NCBI RefSeq assembly: GCF_017603825.1
Contig: NZ_CP072014.1
Coordinates: 1,054,001 to 1,118,000, forward strand
From: Arthrobacter crystallopoietes
GTDB taxonomy: Bacteria > Actinomycetota > Actinomycetes > Actinomycetales > Micrococcaceae
DNA: 64,000 nucleotides
Direction: 5' to 3'
The number at the start of each line of letters is the position of its first letter. The stretch's first letter is position 1. The position numbers and the translations under genes were made by a program. Shown here piece after piece: positions 1-8,798 of the stretch. Under the pieces are notes generated by a model. The model did not search any database and had not been told where the DNA came from. It was given only the letters and a program-made list of their open reading frames with translations.

Positions 1-40
1 TGGTAGCAGCGGGTCCTACCACTGACAACCCCCAACCCAC

Positions 41-86
41 GGCGCAGGCTCCGATTCAGCCGCAGGATTGGACCGGAGCCTGCGCC
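41..86 (-). terminator. Hairpin downstream of ptsH
   Basis: A perfect 13-bp stem (GGCGCAGGCTCCG at 41-53 with its complement at 74-86) and a 20-nt loop lies 50 nt beyond the ptsH stop codon. It has no clear U-tract on either strand, so intrinsic termination is likely but unproven. Positions 1-40 show nothing else. Confidence 0.6.
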
Positions 87-135
87 GTTGCCGGAGCCGG
101 AATGCCGGCCCCGGCGACGCTGCCAGCGGCAGATG

Positions 136-414
136 TTATTCGGCGTCGTGGTCCGTTTCGAGCACCTGCACCAGGGCCTCGAGGGCCGCATCGGCGCCGT
201 CGCCCTCGGCCCGCAGCACTACCTTGGAGCCGTGCTCGGCGCCCAGGCTCATCAGGGACAGGATGCTGGAGGCGTCCATGGCCTCGTCGGCGGGGGCGCC
301 TTCCATCGCGATGGTCACTTCCACCGGCTGGTCGCCGGCGGCCTCGGCGAAAATGGCTGCCGGGCGGGCGTGCAGGCCAACGCGGCTGGCTACGGTTGCG
401 ATACGTTCGGGCAT
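136..414 (-). CDS. ptsH: Phosphocarrier protein HPr
   Basis: This is the 92-residue cytoplasmic HPr of the sugar phosphotransferase system. It accepts phosphate from enzyme I on a histidine and passes it to EIIA domains. The sequence VGLHARPA places the phospho-acceptor at His15, and length and fold pattern match the family. A Ser pair (49-50) sits where the regulatory serine of Firmicute HPr lies; actinobacteria usually lack the HPr kinase, so its role is unclear. An AAAGGAG ribosome site lies 5 nt before the ATG. It follows ptsI by 26 nt and is the last gene of the fruR-fruK-fruA-ptsI-ptsH run. Confidence 0.95.
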   Translation of the reverse strand: MPERIATVASRVGLHARPAAIFAEAAGDQPVEVTIAMEGAPADEAMDASSILSLMSLGAEHGSKVVLRAEGDGADAALEALVQVLETDHDAE

Positions 415-440
415 GGTTTCTCCTTTGTGACGGGACGTGC

Positions 441-2126
441 TTAGAGTCCGAGAGTTTCGAGCAGGGGCAGTTCGGCGCGCACGGCGGCGCGGGCTTCGGC
501 AGCGGTATCGGCGTCCAGCGCCAGCGCGGCCAGCTGCCGGGCGCGCTCCAGCGGAACGGACCTGAGCACCGCGGCAACGGCGGCCAGCGAGCGGGCGCTC
601 ATGGACAGCGAGTTGATGCCCAGACCAACAAGGACGACGGCGAGGGCCGGATCCGCGGCCGCCTCGCCGCAGACTCCCACCGGCTTGGGCGATTCCTGCA
701 GGCTCGCCGCGCCGTCCACCGTGGCCTTGACCAGGTGCAGGACGGCCGGTTGCCAGGGGTCGTTCAGCGCCGCCAGCGGGCCGAGCTGCCGGTCCGCCGC
801 CATCGTGTACTGGGTCAGGTCGTTGGTGCCGATGGAGGCGAAGTCCACGCGCTTGAGGACCGAGCCGGCGGTCACCGCGGCGGAGGGAACCTCCACCATG
901 ACGCCCGGTGTCTTGAGCCCGGCGACGTGGCAGAGCCCGGCGAACCGGCCGGCTTCCTCGGCGGTGGCGATCATCGGCGCCATCACCCAGACCTCGGCCT
1001 CGCTCTGGCCGGCCGCCGTGGCAATGGCCTGCAGCTGGCGCTCCAGCACCCCGGGGGTGGCCAGGTCCGTCCGGTAGCCGCGGACGCCCAGCGCAGGATT
1101 GGGTTCGGTGCTGTCGGTCAGGAACGGCAGCGGTTTGTCGGCGCCGGCATCCAGCGTCCGGACCACCACCTTCTTGGCCGGGAAGGCATCGAAGACGGCC
1201 TTGTACGCGGCGACCTGTTCGTCGATGGTCGGTTCGGAATCGCGGTTAAGGAAGCAGAATTCGGTGCGCAGCAGGCCCACGCCCTCGGCACCTAACGCGG
1301 CTGCCGCCAGGGCATCGGCGCCGCCGCCCACGTTGGAGAGCAGCGGGACCAGGTGGCCATCCGCCGTCGTACCCGTGCCGTCAAAGGGCTGCAGCGGTTC
1401 GCGGGAGGCATAGGCCGTGGCGAGGCCGCGCTCCGCCTCGCCGGGGGACGGGGTGACGATGCCCGTGGCGCCGTCCACGAAGACTTCCGTTCCCGGTGCC
1501 AGTTCGGTGGCACCGGTGGCGGCGACGACGGCTGGCAGCCCCAGCGAGCGGGCGATGATGGCGGTGTGGGACTGCGGTCCGCCGCCGGAGGTGACCAGCG
1601 CCAGCACCATCGCCGGGTCCAGCGTCGCGGTGTCCGCCGGGGCCAGGTCCTCGGCCGCCAGCACGAACGGGACGTCCGAGGCGGGGATGCCCGGCGCCGG
1701 TTCGCCACGCAGCTCGGCCACGATCCGGGCGCGGACATCGAGCACGTCGGTGGCGCGTTCGGCCATGTAGCCGCCGAGGGACTTGAGCTGTTCGGCGACC
1801 TGTTCCGCGGCTTCCCAGATGGCGCGTTCGGTGCCGCGGCCGGCCTCCAGCAGCTTGACTGCGGACTTGAGCAGCATCGGATCCGCGGCCATCAGGGCGG
1901 TGGCCTGGAGGACCTCGGCCGCCTCCTTGCGTGCCACGGCGGCGCGGTCTTTCAGTGCAGCCTGGACCGTCTTCGCCGCAGCGCGCAGCCGGTTGGCCTC
2001 TTCTTCGGCGGTGGCGCCGTCCGGCAGCCCTGCACCGGGTGCCGGCTCGGCCACGGCCGGCGGCATCTGCAGTACCGGCCCGATCACGCGGCCCGGGCTG
2101 ACGCCTACTCCGGTAATGCTGGTCAT
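441..2126 (-). CDS. ptsI: PTS enzyme I (PEP-protein phosphotransferase)
   Basis: Enzyme I autophosphorylates from phosphoenolpyruvate and phosphorylates HPr. The 561-residue protein has the N-terminal HPr-interacting/phosphohistidine domain with the active His187 in GGPQSHTAI, then the PEP-binding TIM barrel with GVGLLRTEF, the IGTNDLTQY signature and the late cysteine in GVCGEAA. The ATG at 2126 is chosen because AAGGGG lies 6 nt upstream; an in-frame TTG six codons earlier would swallow this site. It is 57 nt downstream of fruA, so the general PTS proteins are probably co-expressed with fructose uptake. Length fits the family. Confidence 0.95.
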   Translation of the reverse strand: MTSITGVGVSPGRVIGPVLQMPPAVAEPAPGAGLPDGATAEEEANRLRAAAKTVQAALKDRAAVARKEAAEVLQATALMAADPMLLKSAVKLLEAGRGTERAIWEAAEQVAEQLKSLGGYMAERATDVLDVRARIVAELRGEPAPGIPASDVPFVLAAEDLAPADTATLDPAMVLALVTSGGGPQSHTAIIARSLGLPAVVAATGATELAPGTEVFVDGATGIVTPSPGEAERGLATAYASREPLQPFDGTGTTADGHLVPLLSNVGGGADALAAAALGAEGVGLLRTEFCFLNRDSEPTIDEQVAAYKAVFDAFPAKKVVVRTLDAGADKPLPFLTDSTEPNPALGVRGYRTDLATPGVLERQLQAIATAAGQSEAEVWVMAPMIATAEEAGRFAGLCHVAGLKTPGVMVEVPSAAVTAGSVLKRVDFASIGTNDLTQYTMAADRQLGPLAALNDPWQPAVLHLVKATVDGAASLQESPKPVGVCGEAAADPALAVVLVGLGINSLSMSARSLAAVAAVLRSVPLERARQLAALALDADTAAEARAAVRAELPLLETLGL

Positions 2127-2183
2127 TGCGTACCCCTTGCTCAACTACTCGATGGCTTGTCTGTCAGCGTAGGCTGTCGCGGC

Positions 2184-4295
2184 CTAGGCCGCGACAGTTT
2201 CTGCCGAAGCGGTCTTCTTCGTTGCGTAGCGTTTCAGGGCCAGGACGGCCAGGGCCGAGACGATAGCTCCCACCACCACGGCTACCACAAACATAACCAC
2301 ATTGCCCATCGCAAAGAAGACGAAGATGCCTCCGTGCGGCGCCTGTGACGTCACACCGGTTGCCATGGTCAGGGCTCCGGTCACCGCTCCGCCGAGCATG
2401 CTGGCGGGGATGACGCGCAGCGGATCGGCCGCGGCGAACGGAATGGCGCCTTCGGAGATGAAGGCCGCGCCCAGCAGCCAGGCTGCCTTGCCGTTTTCAC
2501 GTTCGGCCAGCGAGAAGCGCTTGCGGTCCAGCACCGTGGCCAGGGCCATCGCCAGCGGCGGCACCATGCCGGCCGCCATCACGGTGGCCATGATCATCCA
2601 CGGGGCCTGGTTGTCGGCGCTGCCTGCACCGAGGCCGGCGACGGCGAAGGCGTAGGCAACCTTGTTGACCGGTCCGCCGAGGTCGAAGCACATCATCAGG
2701 CCCAGGATGATGCCCAGGGCGGCGGCGGAAACACCGGTGAGGCCGGAGAGCCAGCCGTTCAGTGCAGTGGTCAGGCCGGCGATCGGTCCGCCGAGTACCA
2801 GGAACATCAGGCCCGAGGCCACGATGGAGGCCAGCAGCGGGATGATCACCACGGGCATCAGGCCGCGCAGCCAGCGCGGAACGGACCATTGTCCGATAAG
2901 GTGCGCAATCCAGCCGGCGAGCAGGCCGCCGACCAGGCCGCCCAGGAAGCCAGCGCCCATGAAACCGGCAACCGCACCGGCGGTGAAGCCCGGGGCGATA
3001 CCGGGCCGGTCCGCGATAGCGTAGGCAATGTAGCCGGCCAATGCGGGGACCAGGAAGCCCATTGACAGCGCGCCGATCTTGAAGGCGACGGCGCCCAGGT
3101 AGGTGAGCAGCCCGCCGTCGGGCAGGTTGCCGAAGTTGTTCTCCAGCACCACGGTGTCCGCGATATCGGTGATCGCGTAGCCGCCAAGCAGGAAGCCCAG
3201 CGCGATCAGCAGGCCGCCGCCGGCGACAAACGGGATCATGTAGCTGACGCCGGTCAGCAGGGCGCGCTTGAGCTTGGCGCCGATGCTTTCGCCAGCCTGG
3301 CCGGTCTGGTGCGAGGCTACGTCGGCCGTGCCGCTGACGCGCCGGGCGTTCGGATCATCCGCGGCGGCAAGCGCTTCGCGCAGCATCACGTCCGGCTCGT
3401 CGATGGCCCGCTTGACGGGGGACTGGATGACCGGCTTGCCGGCGAAGCGCTCCTTCTCGCGCACATCGACGTCGACGGCGAAGATCACGGCGTCGGCCCT
3501 GTCGATGATGGCAGGATCCAGCGGGGTCGCGCCGGCCGAGCCCTGGGTCTCGACCTGCACCTCGATGCCGGCTTCCTTGCCCGCGGCCACCAGGGAATCG
3601 GCCGCCATGTAGGTGTGGGCGATGCCGGTGGGGCAGGCCGTTACGGCAACCAGGGACTTGGGTCGGTTGGGATCGGCTGCGGCAGCAGCGGCGTGCCTGC
3701 CGTGCTGCTCGGTCACGGTGGCGGTGCCGGCGGCGGTACCGGATGCACCGGCGCCTGAAGCGGCCCCGGCACTGGAATCCGGAGCGGTGGCAGGAGCAGT
3801 GCCTGCCCCGGCCGGGGCACCCGCGGCGGCAGGGGCGCTTTCGTCCGGGAAGAGCGCGCCGTTGACCAGCGCCACGATATCCGCGGGCGACTCGGCGGCC
3901 CGGAGGCTGGCGGTGAAGTCCTTTTTGATCAGGGAACGGGCGAGCTTGGAGAGCAGCTTCAGGTGCTCCTTGTCGGCTCCCTCCGGCGCGGCGATGAAGA
4001 AGACCAGGTCGGCCGGGCCATCCTTGGCGCCGAAGTCCACGGCGGGAGCCAGCCGCGCCATCGCGAGCGTGGGTTCGAGCACCGCGGAGGAGCGGCAGTG
4101 CGGGATGGCGATGCCGCCGGGCACGCCGGTGGCGGTCTTCTGTTCGCGGGCGACGGCGTCCGCGTAGAGGCCGTCGAATTCGCTGGCGCGGCCGGTGGCG
4201 AGCACCACGTCGGTCAATTGCCGGATCACATCCTGGCTGGTGGTGCCGAGGTTCTTATCCAGGGTGACAAGTTCTTCGGTGATGAGGTGGGACAT
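2184..4295 (-). CDS. fruA: Fructose-specific PTS EIIABC permease
   Basis: This 703-residue fused permease imports fructose and phosphorylates it to fructose-1-phosphate. The order is EIIA (about 1-150, phospho-His66 in IAIPHC), an Ala/Gly/Pro linker (151-210), EIIB (about 213-310, phospho-Cys221 in VTACPTGIAHTY) and a membrane EIIC domain (about 345-690) with hydrophobic helices and the MCFDLGGPVNK loop. The ATG at 4295 has AGAAGGAAG upstream. The reading frame stays open 145 codons further, but that part is Arg/Pro-rich and lies antisense-like within fruK. Neighbours fruK and fruR support fructose specificity. Confidence 0.94.
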   Translation of the reverse strand: MSHLITEELVTLDKNLGTTSQDVIRQLTDVVLATGRASEFDGLYADAVAREQKTATGVPGGIAIPHCRSSAVLEPTLAMARLAPAVDFGAKDGPADLVFFIAAPEGADKEHLKLLSKLARSLIKKDFTASLRAAESPADIVALVNGALFPDESAPAAAGAPAGAGTAPATAPDSSAGAASGAGASGTAAGTATVTEQHGRHAAAAAADPNRPKSLVAVTACPTGIAHTYMAADSLVAAGKEAGIEVQVETQGSAGATPLDPAIIDRADAVIFAVDVDVREKERFAGKPVIQSPVKRAIDEPDVMLREALAAADDPNARRVSGTADVASHQTGQAGESIGAKLKRALLTGVSYMIPFVAGGGLLIALGFLLGGYAITDIADTVVLENNFGNLPDGGLLTYLGAVAFKIGALSMGFLVPALAGYIAYAIADRPGIAPGFTAGAVAGFMGAGFLGGLVGGLLAGWIAHLIGQWSVPRWLRGLMPVVIIPLLASIVASGLMFLVLGGPIAGLTTALNGWLSGLTGVSAAALGIILGLMMCFDLGGPVNKVAYAFAVAGLGAGSADNQAPWMIMATVMAAGMVPPLAMALATVLDRKRFSLAERENGKAAWLLGAAFISEGAIPFAAADPLRVIPASMLGGAVTGALTMATGVTSQAPHGGIFVFFAMGNVVMFVVAVVVGAIVSALAVLALKRYATKKTASAETVAA

Positions 4296-4350
4296 GGCGT
4301 CTTCCTTCTGGGCGTGGAACGGGAAGTTGGGATTGCGGGAAAGATTGAAG

Positions 4351-5322
4351 TCAGGGTGCGGGAACGGAAAGCGAACTGACGACGACGGCGTCCGGCGTCG
4401 TCTGCGACAAGGCGGGCAGGGTGGTGCCGGGCAATGCTGCCGCGGCGGCACCGTGTGCCACGGCCTGGCGGAGGCAATCCGCGGCGGCCGCGCCGGAACT
4501 GTGCGCCAGCAGGTAGCCGGCCAGGGAGGAATCCCCGGCGCCCACGGTGCTGCGCGCGCTGACGGGCGGATGCGTGGCATACCAGGAACCCTCCCGGGTG
4601 ACGAGGACGGCGCCCTTGGAACCCAGCGTGGCCAGCACCGCCTCGGCACCCTTATCCAGCAGGAGCGCGGCGGTCTGTGCGGTGAGTGCCGGGTCTGCTT
4701 CCAACGCGGCCTCGCTGTGGACGCCGGCAAGTTCGGCCAGCTCCTCCGCGTTGGGCTTGAGCAGATCCGGTACGGCGGCCGGACCGGCGGCGAAGGCCTG
4801 GCGCAGCGGTTCGCCGGATGAATCCACGGCGATCCGTGGTGCGGCCGAGCCGAGCTCTTCGCGGACGCGGACGGTGAGCCGGGCGTAGAAATCGGCGGGC
4901 ACGCCCGGCGGCAGGGAACCGGCGAGCACCAGCCAGGCGGCGCCGTCGCACTTTGCCAGTACGGCCGCGGCGAGTGCTTCCTGCCGGCTGCTGTCCAGGT
5001 GCGGGCCGGGTTCGTTGATCTTGGTGGTGGTGCCGTCCGGTTCGGTCAGCGTGATGTTGCTGCGCAGGGCCTGGCCGATGGGCAGCCCCACGTACGCCAG
5101 GCCGTCCTGCCGCAGCCCGGTGATGACGGGATCCTCGGGGTCGCCGGGGAGAATGGCCAGATTGGCGACGCCGGAAGCGGCCAGGGCGCGGGACACATTG
5201 ACGCCCTTGCCGGCCGCCTGCTGGGAGGCGGCCACCGCGCGCTGCACGCCGCCGCGGATGAGGGAGCCGGGCAGTTCAACCGTGCGGTCGAGGCTGGGGT
5301 TGGCCGTGAGGGTGATGATCAT
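4351..5322 (-). CDS. fruK: 1-phosphofructokinase
   Basis: A 323-residue PfkB-family kinase that converts fructose-1-phosphate to fructose-1,6-bisphosphate, which feeds glycolysis (a class II aldolase is encoded at 52.6 kb). The N-terminus MIITLTANPSLDRTVEL is typical of FruK/LacC, and GAGDSSLAGY near residue 260 carries the catalytic Asp and anion-hole glycines. Its ATG overlaps the fruR stop in ATGA, so the two are translationally coupled. The sequence alone cannot rule out tagatose-6-phosphate kinase, but the adjacent EIIABC-Fru makes FruK the best call. Confidence 0.92.
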   Translation of the reverse strand: MIITLTANPSLDRTVELPGSLIRGGVQRAVAASQQAAGKGVNVSRALAASGVANLAILPGDPEDPVITGLRQDGLAYVGLPIGQALRSNITLTEPDGTTTKINEPGPHLDSSRQEALAAAVLAKCDGAAWLVLAGSLPPGVPADFYARLTVRVREELGSAAPRIAVDSSGEPLRQAFAAGPAAVPDLLKPNAEELAELAGVHSEAALEADPALTAQTAALLLDKGAEAVLATLGSKGAVLVTREGSWYATHPPVSARSTVGAGDSSLAGYLLAHSSGAAAADCLRQAVAHGAAAAALPGTTLPALSQTTPDAVVVSSLSVPAP

Positions 5323-6101
5323 GCCACTACCACCTCGACATCCGCGGCCTCGAGCGCTTCGGCCAGTGCGGCCGGGGGTGCGGCGTCGGTAATCAGGGTG
5401 TCGATCTCTTCAAGACCGGCGAAGCGGACCAAGGTTTCCTCCTCGAGTTTGGACGAATCCACCAGCGCGACCACGCGGCGGGCACAGCGGACTATTGCCG
5501 TTTTCACGGCCGCTTCCAGCGCATCCGGCGTGCTCAGGCCGAAGCCGGCGTCGATGCCGTTTGCTCCGATGAACGCGATGTCCGGGCGCAGGGCGGCGAA
5601 CTGTTCAAGCGTGCGCGCGCCGATGCCCGCGCTGGTCAGGCCGCGGACCCGCCCGCCGATCATTTCCAGCTGGAGCTTCGAGCCGGTGGAGATCCGGAAG
5701 GCGATGGGGACCGCGTGCGTGATGACCAGCAGGTCTTCGTGCTGGCCGTTGGACTCGGCGGCCAGCAGGTCGGCCAACTGCTCCGTGGTGGTGCCGGCGT
5801 CGATCACCAGCGAGGCCGGGCCGGAGGGAATGAGTTCCAGGGCTTTGCGGGCAATCCGCTGCTTCTCCTCGTGCCGCTGGAGCTGGCGGCTGCCCAGGCT
5901 CTGTTCACTGGTGCTGGCCCGGCCGGCCGCGACGGCGCCGCCGTGCACCCGGCGAAGCACACCCTGCTGTTCGAGGGTGGCAAGATCGCGGCGGACGGTT
6001 TCCTTGGTGATGTCGAAGCGGTCCGCCAGTTCACCCACGGTGGCCCGGTTTTTGGCGGCCACGAGCTCACCGATCTTGCGGTGGCGTTCGGCGGCAAACA
6101 T
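5319..6101 (-). CDS. DeoR-family regulator of the fructose operon
   Basis: A 260-residue DeoR/GlpR-type transcription factor. An N-terminal winged helix-turn-helix (about 6-58; ITKETVRRDLATLEQQG is the recognition region) is followed by a sugar-phosphate sensor domain (about 75-250) with the IDAGTTTEQLA motif. It is the first gene of the PTS operon and probably represses it, with fructose-1-phosphate or a related phosphosugar as effector; this is inferred from family and position. AAGGAG lies 6 nt before the ATG. A fruR-like name would be reasonable but is not assigned on sequence alone. Confidence 0.88.
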   Translation of the reverse strand: MFAAERHRKIGELVAAKNRATVGELADRFDITKETVRRDLATLEQQGVLRRVHGGAVAAGRASTSEQSLGSRQLQRHEEKQRIARKALELIPSGPASLVIDAGTTTEQLADLLAAESNGQHEDLLVITHAVPIAFRISTGSKLQLEMIGGRVRGLTSAGIGARTLEQFAALRPDIAFIGANGIDAGFGLSTPDALEAAVKTAIVRCARRVVALVDSSKLEEETLVRFAGLEEIDTLITDAAPPAALAEALEAADVEVVVA

Positions 6102-6169
6102 GTTTTCTCCTTCGAGAAGTCGAACCGGGAGGGGGAGTGACTGGTATCACGTGGATCTTTGTTTTGATG

Positions 6170-6199
6170 ACTTTATCTGTGTTTATTTCCGCTTGTCAA
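6170..6199 (-). promoter_or_regulatory. Sigma-70-type promoter of the fructose PTS operon
   Basis: On the minus strand a perfect -35 TTGACA (6194-6199) is separated by 18 nt from TAAAGT (6170-6175), in an A/T-rich island between the divergent genes. Around it an imperfect wide inverted repeat (CTGTGTTTAT near 6177 and ATAAAAACAG near 6211) is a candidate operator for the DeoR-type regulator. Confidence 0.6.
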
Positions 6200-6266
6200 C
6201 GAAAACCAACATAAAAACAGAAAAACGGGCCTCCGGGAGTTTCCGGGAGCCTTGGGGCAGCTCTTA

Positions 6267-6272
6267 TACAGT
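6267..6272 (+). promoter_or_regulatory. -10 box of a leaderless gene
   Basis: TACAGT ends 7 nt before the ATG at 6280 and there is no ribosome site in between. Confidence 0.45.
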
Positions 6273-6279
6273 GGGTGCC

Positions 6280-6681
6280 ATGAGGGCAGATGTCCGCAGG
6301 TTGATGCTCCTCCAGGCCGGCAACGTGTTGCTCCTGGCGGCAGGCCTGGCCGTGGTCGTAATCGGGGTTGACGCCCTGACCGCGCTGTTGGTGGGGTCCT
6401 CTGGCAATCCGGGGCTGGGCGGGTTTGGTGCCGTTGTGATGCTTGGCGGCGGTGTGCTGTCCCTGGTCTTCGGCGTCTTCGCCTACCGCTGGACGGCCCG
6501 CGGGGAACGCTATGCGCCGCTGTTCGGCGTGCTTGGCTGGGCGGTGCTGTGGCTGCCGCTGTCCCTCGCCGCGGCCGTTCTCACCGGCGGGCATCCGGCG
6601 GCGTCGTTCATCGCCACCGGTATCAGCGGAGTGGGGATTGTGCTCTCATTGGTCGCGCTGGGCAGCAAGAAGCCGCGCTGA
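6280..6681 (+). CDS. Small four-helix membrane protein
   Basis: A 133-residue protein of unknown function with four hydrophobic segments (about 10-32, 45-67, 80-100, 105-127) and a short basic C-terminus (GSKKPR). I do not recognise the family; it resembles generic small integral membrane proteins of Micrococcaceae. The ATG at 6280 is preferred over an in-frame GTG three codons upstream because a -10-like box lies 7 nt before it. It is divergent from the PTS operon and 24 nt ahead of the esterase gene, with which it could be co-transcribed. Confidence 0.7.
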   Translation: MRADVRRLMLLQAGNVLLLAAGLAVVVIGVDALTALLVGSSGNPGLGGFGAVVMLGGGVLSLVFGVFAYRWTARGERYAPLFGVLGWAVLWLPLSLAAAVLTGGHPAASFIATGISGVGIVLSLVALGSKKPR

Positions 6682-6705
6682 GCGGGCGGGTGGTAGAAGT
6701 AGACC

Positions 6706-7326
6706 ATGACGACTGCGGTATGGTCCCGCCCCGAGGACGAGCGCGCCGGCACCGAGCTGCTGGTCATGATCCACGGCTACGGCTCCTCCGAGGAGCGGGT
6801 GCTGCCGCTCTTCGAGGCGCTGCCGGCGAATGTGACCGGGGTGGCGCTGCGCGGCCACTTCGACGTCGGGGCCAACTACGGCTGGTTCCTGCTGGATGCG
6901 TTCCTCGCCTCGGACTTTGCCGACGTCGTCAGCTCGGCCAACAAGGTCTTCGCCTGGCTGGATCCGGTGCTCGCGTCCGGCAAGTTCAGCGGTACCAGTC
7001 TGCTGGGCTTCTCCCAGGGCATGGCCATGGCGACCACGCTGATCCGGCTGCGGCCCACGGCATTTCGTGCCGCCGTCGGGCTTTCAGGATTTGTGCTGGA
7101 GAACGAACTGCTGACCCTGACGGATGAGCTGGACGGCACGCTGCCGTTCTTCTGGGGGCGGGACGCCGCCGATGTGGTGATCCACCAGGATGCGGTGGAC
7201 TACGCGGCGGACTGGCTGGAGGCCCACACCCGGCTCACGGCGCGCACCTATCCCGGGATGGGGCACAACATCGGGCACGACGAGATCCGCGATGTCGGAA
7301 TTTTCCTGAAGACCTACCTGGGCTAG
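6706..7326 (+). CDS. Carboxylesterase/phospholipase-type alpha/beta hydrolase
   Basis: A 206-residue serine hydrolase of the bacterial carboxylesterase/lysophospholipase group. MIHGYGSSE forms the oxyanion region (about 21-28), GFSQG (about 103-107) carries the nucleophile Ser, the Asp is probably in WGRDAADVV and the His in PGMGHNI near the end, so the triad appears complete. The compact length matches the YpfH/EstB-like family. There is no signal peptide, so it is probably cytoplasmic. TAGAAG 6 nt before the ATG hints at leaderless expression. Substrate unknown. Confidence 0.82.
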   Translation: MTTAVWSRPEDERAGTELLVMIHGYGSSEERVLPLFEALPANVTGVALRGHFDVGANYGWFLLDAFLASDFADVVSSANKVFAWLDPVLASGKFSGTSLLGFSQGMAMATTLIRLRPTAFRAAVGLSGFVLENELLTLTDELDGTLPFFWGRDAADVVIHQDAVDYAADWLEAHTRLTARTYPGMGHNIGHDEIRDVGIFLKTYLG

Positions 7327-7574
7327 AGGCCGTTGTCCCGGGTGTCGTCGCGGCGGATGGTCTCCCCGGTGTGCGGGTCGTGCAGCTGCCGGCTCTCGGT
7401 CACGCGCCGCCTGCTGGTGCCGGCCATCACCACCGAGATGATCAGGCCCAGCACACCCACGCCCATCAAGATCCAGCCGACCAGCGTCAGGTCGATAAAG
7501 TCGACGACGTCGGCCACCGCGAACGCGAGGATGGCGCCGATGGCGATCAGGGCAATCGAAGATCCGATTCTCAT
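7323..7574 (-). CDS. DUF6458-like small membrane protein
   Basis: An 83-residue protein with two hydrophobic helices (about 3-24 and 30-52) and a charged C-terminal tail containing HDPHTGETIRRDD. The MRIGSSIALIAIGAILAFAV start is typical of the actinobacterial DUF6458 group, of unknown function. The ATG at 7574 has AAGGAG 9 nt upstream; a TTG two codons earlier is too close to that site. Its stop codon and that of the convergent esterase gene share the tetranucleotide CTAG. Confidence 0.8.
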   Translation of the reverse strand: MRIGSSIALIAIGAILAFAVADVVDFIDLTLVGWILMGVGVLGLIISVVMAGTSRRRVTESRQLHDPHTGETIRRDDTRDNGL

Positions 7575-7767
7575 AACCAACTACTCCTTGCTCCTGTCGC
7601 CCGCTTGCCGATGGCCGCGGGCGTCGATAGAGGAATGGTGCGGTACTTTCCTCAGCATACTGATCTTGATCCCGTGCGGGGGAAAATTGCCGGTTCCCGG
7701 CGTGCTGCGGAGCCGGTGATCTAGTGTTAAGGCGAATGGCCATGTCCGCTACCTCAAGGAGAACTTC

Positions 7768-8781
7768 GTGGCGAAGAACAGGAAATTCAACCCGGCGGTC
7801 AAGATGGCTGCCGGTGCGGCTTTCGACGAGAAGGGCAACCCCAAACCGGCTGTCGCGAACGGAATCATGAAGGCCCTGGACGTCCAGCGCCCGCTGGTAC
7901 TGGCCAACCTGAACCGGCTGCGGAGCAAGTACCCGGAAGCCTCGCCCGCCGAGCTGTCCGCGAAGCTGGAGAAGTACTACCTTTCCGCCATTACCGGCGG
8001 CGGTGCGGCCGTAGGTGGATCCGCATTGATCCCGGGCGTGGGCACCATCGCCGCCCTGGGACTTTCCGCCGCTGCGACCGTAGGCTTCCTGGAGGCGACC
8101 GCGCTCTATGCACAGTCCATCGCCGAGCTGCACGGGATCCACACCGACAACCCGGAACGGTCCCGGACCATGGTCATGGCCATCCTGATGGGCGAGGAAG
8201 GCAGCGCCCTGATCCGCGAACTTGCAGGCCAGACCAACGGTCGGAACAAGCCGGGCCAGGCGTGGGGCAACGTCATCGGGACCAGCATGCCTGCGGGCAT
8301 GATGGGCACCATCATGGACAGCATGCGGCGGCGCTTCCTGAAGAAGTTCCTGGCCAAGCAGGGCACGGCCCTGCTCGGCCGCGCTGTTCCGTTCGGTATC
8401 GGGGCCGTGGTCGGCGGCGCCGGCAACCACATGATGGGCCGCCGCGTGATCGAATCCACCCGTGTGGCCTTCGGCGAGCCGCCGCTGACCCTGCCGATGC
8501 CCCTGGTGGAGGAGCTGGCCCAGCGCAAGCACCTGATGCCGCGCAAGAACCTGATTCCCGGCAGGCGCAAGGAGCTTGGCGCGGGCGCTGCAGGCGCATC
8601 CGGCGGTGCTGCTGAAGGCACGGCGGCGGGTGCTAGGCCGCTGTCCACAACGCATGCCGGTCCTGAGTCCTCCCAGCCGCCTCGACCCGAGGATCTCGCG
8701 GCGTCACCCGGGCCGGACCTGCCTGCCGAGACGGACCCGCAGACCGGGCAGCACCGCGGAGCCGAGCCGGACGACGTCTGA
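7768..8781 (+). CDS. Conserved protein of unknown function with glycine-rich hydrophobic core
   Basis: A 337-residue protein I cannot assign to a function. Residues 1-70 are basic and helical. Residues 75-115 hold a Gly/Ala-rich hydrophobic stretch (GGGAAVGGSALIPGVGTIAALGLSAA in form) resembling the membrane-inserting glycine-zipper segments of EcsC or colicin-like proteins. A second such stretch (about 190-225) follows. The last 65 residues are a disordered Pro/Ala/Glu tail. The GTG start has AAGGAG 6 nt upstream. It stands alone, convergent with the DUF445 gene 17 nt away. A membrane-associated role is inferred only from the hydrophobic segments. Confidence 0.65.
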   Translation: MAKNRKFNPAVKMAAGAAFDEKGNPKPAVANGIMKALDVQRPLVLANLNRLRSKYPEASPAELSAKLEKYYLSAITGGGAAVGGSALIPGVGTIAALGLSAAATVGFLEATALYAQSIAELHGIHTDNPERSRTMVMAILMGEEGSALIRELAGQTNGRNKPGQAWGNVIGTSMPAGMMGTIMDSMRRRFLKKFLAKQGTALLGRAVPFGIGAVVGGAGNHMMGRRVIESTRVAFGEPPLTLPMPLVEELAQRKHLMPRKNLIPGRRKELGAGAAGASGGAAEGTAAGARPLSTTHAGPESSQPPRPEDLAASPGPDLPAETDPQTGQHRGAEPDDV

Positions 8782-8798
8782 CCGGGCCCGTTGCGGAG

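Noticed and set aside
4296-4730. 145-codon N-terminal extension of the fruA reading frame
   Set aside because: It lies over fruK on the same strand in another frame, is Arg/Pro-rich, and a proper ribosome site with ATG exists at 4295.
7323-7326. Two convergent stop codons sharing CTAG
   Set aside because: Real but trivial: CTAG is its own complement, so TAG stops on both strands coincide by chance.
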